Assembly: GCA_019096065.1 (NCBI GenBank)
Contig: JAGUCH010000004.1
Location: 4,092,001-4,156,000 of the forward strand
DNA length: 64,000 bases
Direction of reading: 5' to 3'
From: Paracyclopina nana
Lineage: Eukaryota > Arthropoda > Copepoda > Cyclopoida > Cyclopettidae
Shown: one piece after another, positions 48,744 to 58,440 of the stretch
Position numbering within the stretch: the stretch's first letter is position 1
Layout of the letters: each line of letters begins with the position of its first letter
Translations under genes and position numbers: made by a program
The notes under the pieces: model-generated
Told to the model about the DNA's origin: nothing
Databases searched by the model: none
Seen by the model: the letters and a program-made list of their open reading frames with translations, nothing else

Positions 48744-51700
48744 CCTTCGAACTGGTAGACCGACCTCGAGGACAGTATCGGGTACGTTGGTCCCCCATTT
48801 GTAAGGCCATCATCTTGAACTTCGGCGGGTGCAGTCACTATTTCCCTCTCTAATCTTTCCAGGCTGGCCCAATCGGAATCGGTGTCTAAATCCTGTAGAA
48901 GAGGAGCCTTGCTCCTAAAATGTCTCCGATAGTCGATGTAGTGATCTGCGTCTCTAAAGACTTCCAGTGGTATCAAGTCCTTGGTAGCTTTCTCGTAGAC
49001 AACAGCTACCTTCTGATCATCTTTCGCTCCTGGTGGCACCATTCTGACGAATGCCCTTCTCACGTCGCCGTCAAGGTCTACCACGACTTTTTCGACTATT
49101 CCGAGGGGCCAATAATACCGTCTTTCGGCCAGGAGCTTGTCCAGAACTGCCACCACGTCACCATTGGTAAGTTTCTTCCTGTAGTTTGTCCATTTTGGCA
49201 TTCGCTTCAAGTGTAGAACCAACTCCTCTGCGAAGTGCTCCCACATGCGTTGTAGAGCCGAGTCTAGTAGCTTGTACCGCTGTTCGATAGTTTGAAGGGA
49301 ATGCTTAGGGATGACCGGCAGGGCCTCGCCTGGAGGTCCTCGGGTGAGGAAATGGTTAGGGGTTACAAAATGTCCGTCTACCTCTCCTATGGGACGTCCG
49401 TTTATGAAACCTTCAGCCTTTATCATTAAATAGCGGAAATCTTCCAACTGGGTAGACTTTTTGTGGAACTCCCTATAAAAGGCTCTCTTGAAGATCTTCA
49501 CAGCGGCCTCGGCGAGGCCGTTGAAGTGCGGGGCCCAAGGGGGTGAGAGGGTCCACTCAACTATGCCAATGTGCCCTCCAAACTGTCTGAGCCTCTCCCA
49601 GTCGACGGTTTTCAGTCTGTCCTTGAGCTCGGAGTATCGCTCATTTACTCTTATGTCCTCGCGGCACCCCAAAAAATTGGACCCGTTGTCACTCCTGACC
49701 GCGTAAGGGCAACCTCTCCTGGAGACGAACATTTCCAAGGCTCTCATGAGCGAAAGTGAGGAGATGTCATGGACTTCTTCGCAATGTATCGCCTTGGAGT
49801 GCAGACAGACGAAAATAATGACGTATATTTTATAATCGTCTCTTCCGGATTTGGCTGCGAATGGTCCACACATGTCCATGGAGGTATAGCGAAAGGGCAA
49901 AAACTCGCTTATTGGAATGGCGTGTGGGGGCAGCAGCCCCATGTGAGGTGGGATGGTCCTTAATGACCACCTCTGGCACATGGCACAGTTTCTCAGTAAA
50001 TTCGTGATGATGGATTTGGAGCCTGGCAGCCAATATCTCTCCTGCACTTCACACAGATATCTATTCCTTCCGTATCCATGCCCTATTTTTCTGTGTGCAT
50101 CTTCTAATATCAACTTCCTGGCCTGGCCCGGAATAATTAGCTGCCTTCTACCTATCCAGACCGCCAATGTGGCGTCCAATCTGCCTTTAGTTCTAATTTC
50201 CCCCTGGGGGCCAAGAACCGGGTCTAAAGGCCCCAATTTAGAGCCTTTTGGCCACTCTCCACTGGCGTAAAAAGAGTCTAACTCTTTGGCATACACAGGT
50301 TGCTGGATCCAGACCGCAACCTGATTTTCAACCCACCTGAATTCTTCATAGCTAGGTTCTCCAGTGGGGATCTCCATCCAAGGTGCTATGATTTTCAAAG
50401 CTCCACGCCTGGCGTAGCAAATCACGCGGATCATTTTCTCCCATGAAGAATAGTTTTCCAATTGAATTTGGGCTGGAATGCATGGGTCAGTTCTAGCCAA
50501 ATGCCAAGACTCCATGGCGTTGGGGGAGGGCTGAAGATGATGCGGAACAGTGAATTTGCCAGCCTGCTCGAAAGCGCACAGCATGACGACCTTTTTCAGC
50601 GCCTTTTTTCCAGCTCGTATCATTCTTCCGGGTACTTTCTGCAATCTTAGGTATCCATCTATGGCAGCCTTCTCGTCGTCAGTGACTTCGGGCACCCATT
50701 TAGGAAACTTGTTTTCTGGACCCCTGAGGAATGTGGGTCCATGAATCCAGGTGTCGCTCTCCGCAAGATCTTCTATGTTCATTCCTCTAGTCACATAGTC
50801 TGACGGGTTAAAACGGCCTGGCACGTGCTTCCATTGGAACTCATGTGTGCTTTCGAAGATGGCAGTTACTCGCCTGGCGACATAGCCTTTCCAGCTCCCC
50901 GCAGGTTTGCAGATCCAAGTCAATGCACACTGCGAGTCGGTCCATAGGGTTACATGATCTACTCGCTCAAGGCTCTTGACCAGATCCTGGCACAGCTCTG
51001 ATCCCAAGACGCAACCATTTAGTTCCATCTCCGGCATCGACCTCACTTCCTTGAGCGATGCTAGATTTAGTCTGGCTGCTAACAGCGTGCAATCAATGGT
51101 TCCATTTGGATAGACAGCTCTGATATAGGCTGCAGCTCCTTTGGCCATCTCGCTCGCATCCGTGAACACGTGGAGCTCTACTCGAGCCGCATATTTGGTC
51201 CTCATGGCCCTGGGCATCCTGAACACTTCTATCCTTTCTACCTGCTCTACATAGTCTCTCCACTCCTCCAGAATTTTATCCATTTCTGGATGGTCTAGCA
51301 TGGCTAGAGCCGTGTCCCAATCGATCTCATATAGCATTCTCATCTGCCAGACTCTCTGGATGAGCCTCTTTCCCTTGAGGATGAAAGGAGAGAGCAGGCC
51401 CAAGGGGTCATGTAGTCGCGGCACGAATTGTGCCATCATCCTCATGGTAATAGGCGCCTGGCGCATGTATTCAGAATCGGGAGGCTGAAATATTATTTGA
51501 TCCCCTACGCAGTCAATATATAGCCCAAGTGCCTTGGTGACGTCATCACCTTCAGCTTGGAGTTGAAATCCGGGTAGAATCAAATCGGGATCTATATCTC
51601 TAAGGGCGCCTGGCGCATTGCTGCCCCACTTTCTAAAGGGCATGGCCCCTGCTTCTCCTACTTCCAGAATTTGGCTAATGGCCTCTCTGGCCTCTGGCGC

Positions 51701-54700
51701 GTCCTCCACCGAGGCACACACATCGTCAACATAGAGGAATTTGTCCAGAATGTGGAAAGCCAAGGGATGCGATTCCTGAAACTTGGATATATGGTGTTTC
51801 ATCGCGAAAGTGGTCATGCAAGGGGCGGATGCCGTCCCAAAGACAACTGAGTTGGCTTCGTAAAACTTCCCTTGCCAGACAAAACGGTGGAACTTCCTTG
51901 AATCCGGATCAAGCTTAAATCTTAGAAACATCTTACTGATGTCGGCCACAAGCAGTACAGGTTTCTCCCTTGCGCCTACCAGAATCTCAAATACGTTTCG
52001 TTGAAGCTTCGGTCCTGGCAGTAGGGCATCGTTTAGACTTTTGCCAAAGTGCTTCCTTGCTCCGTCAAAAACCACGCGCACCGGCATCGATGGTTTGTCA
52101 GGTCTGACCACTAACAACCAATCCAGGTAGTTGCCGTCGTCCAGATCGTCTAACTCCGGATTGAGCTGTCTTATGAAGCCTTGCTTCAACCACTCGTCGA
52201 CTTCATCAGTGGCTTTTTGATACAGAGACTCATCGTATAAAAACAATTTCCTTTCCAGCTTGGCTGTGGCTGCCATGACTCTGTACCTGTTGCACACGAA
52301 TAATGGCTCCCCATCGATCCACATGGGACTCAACTGGTATGACTTGTCTTCCAGCTGAGTTATGGTTCTAACCATGATGTCGAGAGCCTTCTGATCATTG
52401 ACGCTTAGAGCGGGTGGGACTTCACACTGTGGCCTGTCGAACTCCCAGAGTGCCTGAATACTTTCTATCGGGGCTCCAGGCAGATTCCCAGTATCAGTGG
52501 TCTGGCCACAACCATCGCATAACAGCACGCCTGGCGGTTCAGCATCATTGAATTCGGCTTTCGAAGGTAAGGCAGCAAAGCAAACCACTTTTTCTTTCTT
52601 AGGTTCGGCTTCCGGGTCGTAGTAGGTTAAAACTCGGCCTAGCGCGCAATCGTAAATGTAAGGTTCACCCTTTTCCTTGTGGACAATGTTCTGGGGCATG
52701 ATCAGGCTAAAGCAGTCCAATCCCAGCAATATATCCGGTCTTGGAGTGCCTGCATATTTTGGTAATGCCACTTTTTCCAAAAATTTAAACTTTTTCTTGA
52801 GTTTGCTAACAGGTGGCGTAGTTATGGTGGCCGGTAATTCTTGTATGGTGTGGACGGGCACGTCATGGAACTCCTCGTCTTTTCCCCCCACTGCTTTTAG
52901 CCTTATCGTGACCTGTGAGCTTGGGACTGTTACAGAGGTTGCAATCATCTTTAGGACTTGATCGTCTCTCACACCTGTTAAGCCTAGCTTTTCTTTGAGA
53001 CGATCAGTCGCCATTGAGAGCTGTGCTCCTGTGTCGCAGAACGCGTTGACTTTGATGTACTTGCCTGTACTTGGATTAGCGACCATGACTGGGACTATGC
53101 AATAGCTCAGTAATCCGTCTTCTGCTGTGGCCAACATGATTGTGTTGTCTGTCGCCGTTGTCCTCGGAGTAAGGTCAGCTTTTAGAGGATCGATGTTGTC
53201 CCAGTCGTCGGATTCGATTTCATCATCATCGTCTTCCTCGCGGTGCATTGATACCGGTTCGTCTTCCAGTTGCAACTTGGGGAGAGCCTCGAAATTCGTT
53301 CTGTTGTCGTCTCGTGCCACAGTTGCCACCTGAGCCTCATTGTTTGGAGGCCGTTGATGGTGCTCTGGTGGTTGGTTGTAGCTTTGCTTAGTGGCAGTCG
53401 CATGTTGCAGCCTTGATAGGCTAATCGCCGAGAAAGCCCCTAAAGTTGTGGATGGCATGGCCATGGATGTGTTAGGTGAGCTTTGTTGCAGTTGTGACTG
53501 CACGACTTTGTTTAGCATGGCTACTGTTTTTTCTAAATCCTTAACTACTTTGTCGTTAGGAGTTTCGCGATTGGCAAAGTCTGACTTTGGCTCTTCGCGC
53601 TCCTTGGGAGGCTTTTTGACCCATGCCTCATGGAGGAGATAGTGATGAGACTTTTCTCCGCATTCTTTACATCTCCAGTTTTTCCGGCACTCGTAAACGT
53701 TGTGAACTCCTCCTAGACATCGGAAGCAGGCATCGTATTCTCTTGCCTTCTTTATTCGACCGAGGCAGTGCATGGCGATCAAATGTGGACAATTATAAAA
53801 GACATGGTCTTTCGTGTCACACATGGGGCACTTAGTGAAGTACCGTTGATCGCTTTTAGATACAGTCATGATCGTGATGACTCCTTCTTGCCCTCTGTTT
53901 GGCATTTCATAACTGGCCTGGTCATCCTCTTCTTCCTGGTCCGTCGACTCTGGTTCATAAGGATCAAATAACTTTCGTTTGGGAGTGTTTTCTTGTTGGA
54001 CGTGATGCAATCCTGGCTTGGCCGTTGGCTTTTTCTGCTTTTCTACCTTACAAGTTGAGTAGTTTCCTTGGCACCTAGTGATCCGTTGGTACTGACTAGT
54101 CCAATCGATGAAGAGATCGAAAGTCAGATGGGTTTTCCTCTGAGTCAGAAGCAGTTGATTGACCTGGTACCTAGTATTTGCGGTGAGCCTAAGATTGCGA
54201 AACACATTACTATCCTGCAGCTCCCCGTAATATGATCGTGTTTCTGTGAGGTGCCTGCGAATGCTTTTGATGAGGGCTCTGGCCTTCATCACATTTTCTG
54301 GGTCCTCCATGTCAAGGGGGGGAAGCTCTGATAGTTGCTGCATGTAATAATTGTACTGCAGCATATCATTACCGTACTCTTCTTCTAGCATGGCGAGGGC
54401 GTCGTAGTATCCTTGTTCGGTTTTTGGTAGCTCGTTTATTAGTTCTCCTGCTGGCCCACCCTTGGTGGCGTCCAGGAGCCTAGCCCACTTTTCGAATGTT
54501 GGCATGGCTGGATCGTTATGTACGAATGATCTGAACCTGTCTCGGAACGTGTAATATTCGGTGGGGTACCATCCATCGAATGAAGGAATTTCGACGGTAT
54601 TAAGCTTGATGCTAGACTTCCCATAAATTCCCATTTGCCTATGAGGTACGTAAGGCCAAGGATCCTCTGGTTGATTGTCTTCCTCCGCATCTGAGTCCCT

Positions 54701-57700
54701 GCGGTCTGACCTCAAGGGATAAGGCTGCGACCTTCTTCTACGGCTGTCCCCCATTTCATAGCGGTTCCCCCCGTGCGGCTCCCCCCGACTCATTCCGTGG
54801 GGAGGGCGAGGAGGGCCTTGCCATCCTCTTGAGGGATCTCTATTTGGGTCTGCAGGCTCTCCTGGAGGGCCACCCTGTCTGAAATCTCCCTGAGGTCTTC
54901 CCCCCATTGCATCGGTTATTGGCATGGCCAATCGAACTTGTTGCGAGGTTACGGGAGGTGGATAGGTCTCGTACTGATAGGCAGGCACAGTCTGACTGTG
55001 AACTTGTTGAGCACCTTGTTGCGCGGCCGCATAACTAGCCTGGCTAAATTGCGCGGCATGTGCGGCAATATTAGGAGCGGGTGGAGCTACTGACGCATTG
55101 AATGGTGGAGCGCTCAGCGCCGACGGGCCTTGGCCTCCGAATAGGAGGTTGGATCCGATAACGGGGGGTGGTTGAGACCAACTTACCAACTGTGGTTCTA
55201 GTTGCGGATGAGCAACTGGTTGGTGGGGCAGATCGTAGCCGGTTGTTGCATTTCCTCCTTGATTCCATTGAGCCGGATCTGGAAACATGCCTGGCATTTG
55301 AAACACTGGAGCAGCGCTTCTTAAATTCGAGAGAGACATGGACGTGCCAGTGGTCCAGGTGGTTTGAGTGGAGGGATTCGCCTGCGTGAAAATGGTATTC
55401 ATGGCTGGGATGTGACTGGTCGGGATGATGGAAGTTGTGGGCCTTGAAGGACCCTGAAAGTTTGCCCCGACAGATTCTTCAACCCTCGCTTGCTCTTGTC
55501 TCCTCCGCACCAGATTTTCCAGTTGTGACTGCATTTCCAGCGCCCTTTGCATATCCCGCTCGTCCCTTGATGGCGGGTGGTCTCCCACTTCAACCACGGC
55601 TTCTCTCGCTCTCATGTATGAGTTGATGTACTGCGCAAACATGTTTGATTGCCACAGGAGCCTTTCGGTTGGCACTTGTTCATCTACGTCTCGTTCCACA
55701 ACTCTGGTGCCATCTTTTAATAGGGAGAGGGCTTCTGCATATGTCATCGCCACCCTCATATATTGTCGACGAGTGGCAGAGCTCGCGTGCGACTGCATAG
55801 TGGTGCTCTCATTTCCAGGAGTTTGTAGAAGCAAGCTCGATCTTTGCTCGCTCGTGGAAGTAGCGGGCAATTGCTGCGTACTGCCTGAACTCGCCGGCGG
55901 GTTAGGCGTGGGGTTAAGTGGATTGGAATTCCTTGCGTAGAATTCAGACAGCTCCTGCGGTCCCATGGTTGGTTCTGGCCTATTATTGGAGTTGAAGTTT
56001 CCCTCCCTCATTCTTCTGTGTAGGGCGGTGTCAATTTCGCCTGGAGAAACTCTTCTCAAAGTTGCGAGCCATTCATTGGTGATAGGGAAAGCGGCTTGTT
56101 CTGCGTTGAGTATAAACAATTCCATCGAGTCTTGCCTCAGCAGTCTAACTCCACGATTTTCTCCCATAAACTCCACGACGTAATTGCCAGTGGTGTTGCC
56201 TTGATCATCCCAGTCTCTTGGTAGTGGGGTGCCAATAGTGAAATCGTTGGTGTCTCTCTGTTGCCTGGCGACTTCCTGCACGGTTAGTCCCCCGTAGAGT
56301 TTCCCTGGTGGATTTTGTTGTTGCCGTGCGTCAATTTGTCCGTCGCCGGGGGCTGTCAAAGTGTTATTGGCGCTCTGCGGCCCGGATTGCGGTTGCGAGG
56401 CGGAGGCGGACGTTACGATGGGCATAGAAGTGCTCAGCCGCTCGTTTGCACTCCTATTACGAAAGGTTGTCAAATCTTCCAGTGAGTGGATCAATCTCTG
56501 CGTGGCATTGTAAGCCTTGCTGAAATTGGACTTCAATGGGATCGGAGGTTCCAATCTTGCCGCCTGTGCTGCAACGTCGTAGTCTGACTTGAGACGATTA
56601 AGGTCTCTGAGGAATCCGTCGAGAGTGCTCCTCACATTTTGGATATTTGCATCAGTGGCTCGATGTTGAGATTCAAAGATGGCCTTACGCATTTGGTTGC
56701 AATAAGGTACCACTTCTTTGATCTTTTGCTGCATGCGCTCGGACAAGGTGGCTGCCTCTTGTTGCGCGTTTCTTATTGCAGCGGCAGTTTCCGGGGTCAT
56801 TTTTGCCGCGTGTGGTCTGGACCTGGTTCCACGAGGCTGATAGTCTTTAGCTCGATTGTTCGAGACAGCTCTTTGCCGGGTATCAGGTACTCCATCTCTC
56901 CTGGGGTTGATTCCTCGGGACGTGTTCAATGAAAGATCCTGATTAGGGAATGGCGGCAGAAGTGCCGACTGACTTGTGGGCCCTGAAACTGCCACATGGG
57001 CGACACCTGACGAGGGTTCTGGTCGTTGTTGTTGGGCGTTCAATGGACGCTTGGGGCGTGCTCCCGTTACTGAGGAGGCTCCGCCCTCGGAGGCCACCAG
57101 TCCCATCGTCGCGGCTGCGCTTAGCAATCCTGCACCTGGAGCTCGATGATGAGCAGGTATAAACGGCGGAGCATGGCTCGAGAGGTTACTACCGGACAAA
57201 TTAGCCGAGCTAGTCCCAGGTTGCTGCACTACTGGGTTGTACTGCGGAGGATTGCTAGGGAGCATGGCCCCTGCACCCAATGGTGGGGGTGGCAAATAAC
57301 CCTCCGTAACCGTTGGCATGGCCAAATAAGATCCATCGTGTCCTTGTTGCGATCCCTGCCTGGCAGGAGAGTCGCCTTCGGGTGCTAGAGCCGACATCAG
57401 GCTTCTCGCAGCACTCGACCCTGACACTGGCGTTCGCATCATTGTCGACAGAGTTGGAAAACCGTGAAATGGGGAAGTTTCTGACCTTTGATCAAGAGGA
57501 TCCACCGGGTAGATGGACAATACTGGGTCTGGCCCTTCGTTGATTGTCCGTGCGAATTCCTCAATTTCGTTTATCCACTGGTACGAATCCGTGGAGCCGT
57601 TCCTGTTGCTAGTGGAGTGTTGGGTTGAAGAGCTCGACTCCAGACCAAATTCCTGCCTGAATAGCGTAGCGTTGAGCCTAGCTTGAGTCAGGGGTGATAG

Positions 57701-57805
57701 CTCCAGGTTAGGAAAGGATCGACCAATTTCGGGCGGCAAGCCTTGAGCCCGCCTGCTAGTCCTCAATGGTGTAGATTCCGAGTACCTTGTTTGTCTGTTT
57801 GACAT
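48740..57805 (-). CDS. gag-pol: Gag-Pol polyprotein of Bel/Pao element 3, single 3021-codon ORF
   Basis: One uninterrupted frame with no gag/pol stop or shift. Residues 1 to about 1050 are a low-complexity Ser/Pro/Gln-rich region with a short predicted helical section near 360-480. A DUF1759-like capsid region follows (about 1070-1250, IPSFDGWYPTEYYTF). Zinc knuckles lie at about 1325-1390 (CPMCDTKDHVFYNC, CFRCLGGVHNVYEC, CKECGEKSHHYLLH). Then come the protease (FCDTGAQLS, about 1588), RT (YVDD about 2024), RNase H (FTDASEMAKGAA about 2213; WTDSQCALTW), integrase HHCC (HRKIGHGY...CAMCQRW), DDE in SMDMCGPF, RSDNGSNF and NGLAEAAV (about 2640-2765), and a DUF5641-like end. All catalytic motifs are intact. 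The stop TGA overlaps the start of the next ORF. Confidence 0.93.
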   Translation of the reverse strand: MSNRQTRYSESTPLRTSRRAQGLPPEIGRSFPNLELSPLTQARLNATLFRQEFGLESSSSTQHSTSNRNGSTDSYQWINEIEEFARTINEGPDPVLSIYPVDPLDQRSETSPFHGFPTLSTMMRTPVSGSSAARSLMSALAPEGDSPARQGSQQGHDGSYLAMPTVTEGYLPPPPLGAGAMLPSNPPQYNPVVQQPGTSSANLSGSNLSSHAPPFIPAHHRAPGAGLLSAAATMGLVASEGGASSVTGARPKRPLNAQQQRPEPSSGVAHVAVSGPTSQSALLPPFPNQDLSLNTSRGINPRRDGVPDTRQRAVSNNRAKDYQPRGTRSRPHAAKMTPETAAAIRNAQQEAATLSERMQQKIKEVVPYCNQMRKAIFESQHRATDANIQNVRSTLDGFLRDLNRLKSDYDVAAQAARLEPPIPLKSNFSKAYNATQRLIHSLEDLTTFRNRSANERLSTSMPIVTSASASQPQSGPQSANNTLTAPGDGQIDARQQQNPPGKLYGGLTVQEVARQQRDTNDFTIGTPLPRDWDDQGNTTGNYVVEFMGENRGVRLLRQDSMELFILNAEQAAFPITNEWLATLRRVSPGEIDTALHRRMREGNFNSNNRPEPTMGPQELSEFYARNSNPLNPTPNPPASSGSTQQLPATSTSEQRSSLLLQTPGNESTTMQSHASSATRRQYMRVAMTYAEALSLLKDGTRVVERDVDEQVPTERLLWQSNMFAQYINSYMRAREAVVEVGDHPPSRDERDMQRALEMQSQLENLVRRRQEQARVEESVGANFQGPSRPTTSIIPTSHIPAMNTIFTQANPSTQTTWTTGTSMSLSNLRSAAPVFQMPGMFPDPAQWNQGGNATTGYDLPHQPVAHPQLEPQLVSWSQPPPVIGSNLLFGGQGPSALSAPPFNASVAPPAPNIAAHAAQFSQASYAAAQQGAQQVHSQTVPAYQYETYPPPVTSQQVRLAMPITDAMGGRPQGDFRQGGPPGEPADPNRDPSRGWQGPPRPPHGMSRGEPHGGNRYEMGDSRRRRSQPYPLRSDRRDSDAEEDNQPEDPWPYVPHRQMGIYGKSSIKLNTVEIPSFDGWYPTEYYTFRDRFRSFVHNDPAMPTFEKWARLLDATKGGPAGELINELPKTEQGYYDALAMLEEEYGNDMLQYNYYMQQLSELPPLDMEDPENVMKARALIKSIRRHLTETRSYYGELQDSNVFRNLRLTANTRYQVNQLLLTQRKTHLTFDLFIDWTSQYQRITRCQGNYSTCKVEKQKKPTAKPGLHHVQQENTPKRKLFDPYEPESTDQEEEDDQASYEMPNRGQEGVITIMTVSKSDQRYFTKCPMCDTKDHVFYNCPHLIAMHCLGRIKKAREYDACFRCLGGVHNVYECRKNWRCKECGEKSHHYLLHEAWVKKPPKEREEPKSDFANRETPNDKVVKDLEKTVAMLNKVVQSQLQQSSPNTSMAMPSTTLGAFSAISLSRLQHATATKQSYNQPPEHHQRPPNNEAQVATVARDDNRTNFEALPKLQLEDEPVSMHREEDDDDEIESDDWDNIDPLKADLTPRTTATDNTIMLATAEDGLLSYCIVPVMVANPSTGKYIKVNAFCDTGAQLSMATDRLKEKLGLTGVRDDQVLKMIATSVTVPSSQVTIRLKAVGGKDEEFHDVPVHTIQELPATITTPPVSKLKKKFKFLEKVALPKYAGTPRPDILLGLDCFSLIMPQNIVHKEKGEPYIYDCALGRVLTYYDPEAEPKKEKVVCFAALPSKAEFNDAEPPGVLLCDGCGQTTDTGNLPGAPIESIQALWEFDRPQCEVPPALSVNDQKALDIMVRTITQLEDKSYQLSPMWIDGEPLFVCNRYRVMAATAKLERKLFLYDESLYQKATDEVDEWLKQGFIRQLNPELDDLDDGNYLDWLLVVRPDKPSMPVRVVFDGARKHFGKSLNDALLPGPKLQRNVFEILVGAREKPVLLVADISKMFLRFKLDPDSRKFHRFVWQGKFYEANSVVFGTASAPCMTTFAMKHHISKFQESHPLAFHILDKFLYVDDVCASVEDAPEAREAISQILEVGEAGAMPFRKWGSNAPGALRDIDPDLILPGFQLQAEGDDVTKALGLYIDCVGDQIIFQPPDSEYMRQAPITMRMMAQFVPRLHDPLGLLSPFILKGKRLIQRVWQMRMLYEIDWDTALAMLDHPEMDKILEEWRDYVEQVERIEVFRMPRAMRTKYAARVELHVFTDASEMAKGAAAYIRAVYPNGTIDCTLLAARLNLASLKEVRSMPEMELNGCVLGSELCQDLVKSLERVDHVTLWTDSQCALTWICKPAGSWKGYVARRVTAIFESTHEFQWKHVPGRFNPSDYVTRGMNIEDLAESDTWIHGPTFLRGPENKFPKWVPEVTDDEKAAIDGYLRLQKVPGRMIRAGKKALKKVVMLCAFEQAGKFTVPHHLQPSPNAMESWHLARTDPCIPAQIQLENYSSWEKMIRVICYARRGALKIIAPWMEIPTGEPSYEEFRWVENQVAVWIQQPVYAKELDSFYASGEWPKGSKLGPLDPVLGPQGEIRTKGRLDATLAVWIGRRQLIIPGQARKLILEDAHRKIGHGYGRNRYLCEVQERYWLPGSKSIITNLLRNCAMCQRWSLRTIPPHMGLLPPHAIPISEFLPFRYTSMDMCGPFAAKSGRDDYKIYVIIFVCLHSKAIHCEEVHDISSLSLMRALEMFVSRRGCPYAVRSDNGSNFLGCREDIRVNERYSELKDRLKTVDWERLRQFGGHIGIVEWTLSPPWAPHFNGLAEAAVKIFKRAFYREFHKKSTQLEDFRYLMIKAEGFINGRPIGEVDGHFVTPNHFLTRGPPGEALPVIPKHSLQTIEQRYKLLDSALQRMWEHFAEELVLHLKRMPKWTNYRKKLTNGDVVAVLDKLLAERRYYWPLGIVEKVVVDLDGDVRRAFVRMVPPGAKDDQKVAVVYEKATKDLIPLEVFRDADHYIDYRRHFRSKAPLLQDLDTDSDWASLERLEREIVTAPAEVQDDGLTNGGPTYPILSSRSVYQFEG

Positions 57806-57837
57806 CGACTATATCAGGGTTTAGGGGCCGGGTGTTG

Positions 57838-57855
57838 GCCCCACGTTGGGCGCCA
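57838..57855 (-). promoter_or_regulatory. Primer-binding site of element 3, tRNA-Lys(CUU)
   Basis: The sense strand TGGCGCCCAACGTGGGGC is complementary over 18 bases to the 3' end of animal tRNA-Lys(CUU), as I know that sequence. The gag ATG follows only about 30 bases downstream, so the leader is unusually short. Confidence 0.8.
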
Positions 57856-57857
57856 CT

Positions 57858-58440
57858 TGTCTTAGACCTCGCCGGATGCCCGGTGATCCTCAGGATGAAG
57901 ATCCGGAAAGGCTAGACCTCTGAATAGCCTGGCTATGAAAACCAAGGCTCAACTGGTCCAGAAGGCCGTGCTACCGACTGGAACCCTGGTACAAGGAGGA
58001 TCCACAAGAAGATCAACAGCCTGGCTGCCAATCAGCCTCAAGAGGACAACAAGATCAAAATATATGACCTCTAAATTGTCTAATCAGAGCAATAAACTCC
58101 AAAAAGACTAACCTAATAGTATTGTATGACAATAACTAAGACAACTAAAACATATCATATAGGAGCATTGCTCAACTAACTAAAATACACAAAATACTAC
58201 ATAAAACATGAAATAAAAGGTCCAAGCATTGCTTAGGACAATTACAAGTTACAATTGCATCTTACACTAAATAAATGGACTGATTTCAGTCAATAATCAC
58301 ACTCAAAATCAAATCATGATGTTTCTTATTCAAATTCTTCAAGTACACTGGCAACTCTTACAAAAAGGATAATGGCTGCCGCTGAGGCGCGTCGCTGAGG
58401 GAAGCCGGGGAGAGCGCGAGTAGGAGGCGCGCCCACAACA
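57858..58440 (-). repeat. 5' LTR of element 3
   Basis: A 583-bp repeat identical by eye to 44495-45077, bordered on the right by TTGG. It carries four short palindromes (loops CTG, CTG, ATT, ATT on the plus strand). Confidence 0.93.

Larger units (their letters stand above)
44561..57367 (-). repeat. Dispersed array of short gapped palindromes (stem-GC-CAG/CAT-GC-stem in sense RNA)
   Basis: With plus-strand CTG loop: 44561, 44654, 45165, 46654, 47159, 48197, 48619, 48719, 50405, 50870, 51454, 51606, 55036, 55287, 57355. With plus-strand ATG loop: 45951, 46814, 48106, 48659, 51294, 51638, 53452, 53513, 54918, 57169, 57313. Related loops: CTT at 48902 (6-bp stem), ATT at 44800 and 44861. Stems are 4-6 bp with different sequences (for example TCTAGCATGGCTAGA and ATTGGCATGGCCAAT), and only the GC pair next to the loop is constant. 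The opposite orientation GCCAGGC was seen once and without a stem extension. Confidence 0.75.
44495..58440 (-). mobile_element. LTR element 3: 13.9-kb Bel/Pao retrotransposon with giant gag-pol and a second zinc-knuckle ORF
   Basis: A 13,946-bp element on the minus strand. The 583-bp LTRs (TG...CA, identical by eye) are flanked by the 4-bp duplication TTGG (44491-44494 and 58441-58444). An 18-base tRNA-Lys primer site lies two bases inside the 5' LTR. A 3021-codon gag-pol ORF (57805-48740) is followed by a 1207-codon ORF (48743-45120) through an ATGA overlap. RT (YVDD), RNase H, integrase and DUF5641-like modules are Bel/Pao. The element is much larger than usual for the superfamily (about 5-9 kb). 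Short gapped palindromes occur throughout. Open ORFs and identical LTRs indicate a recent, possibly active copy. Confidence 0.94.
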
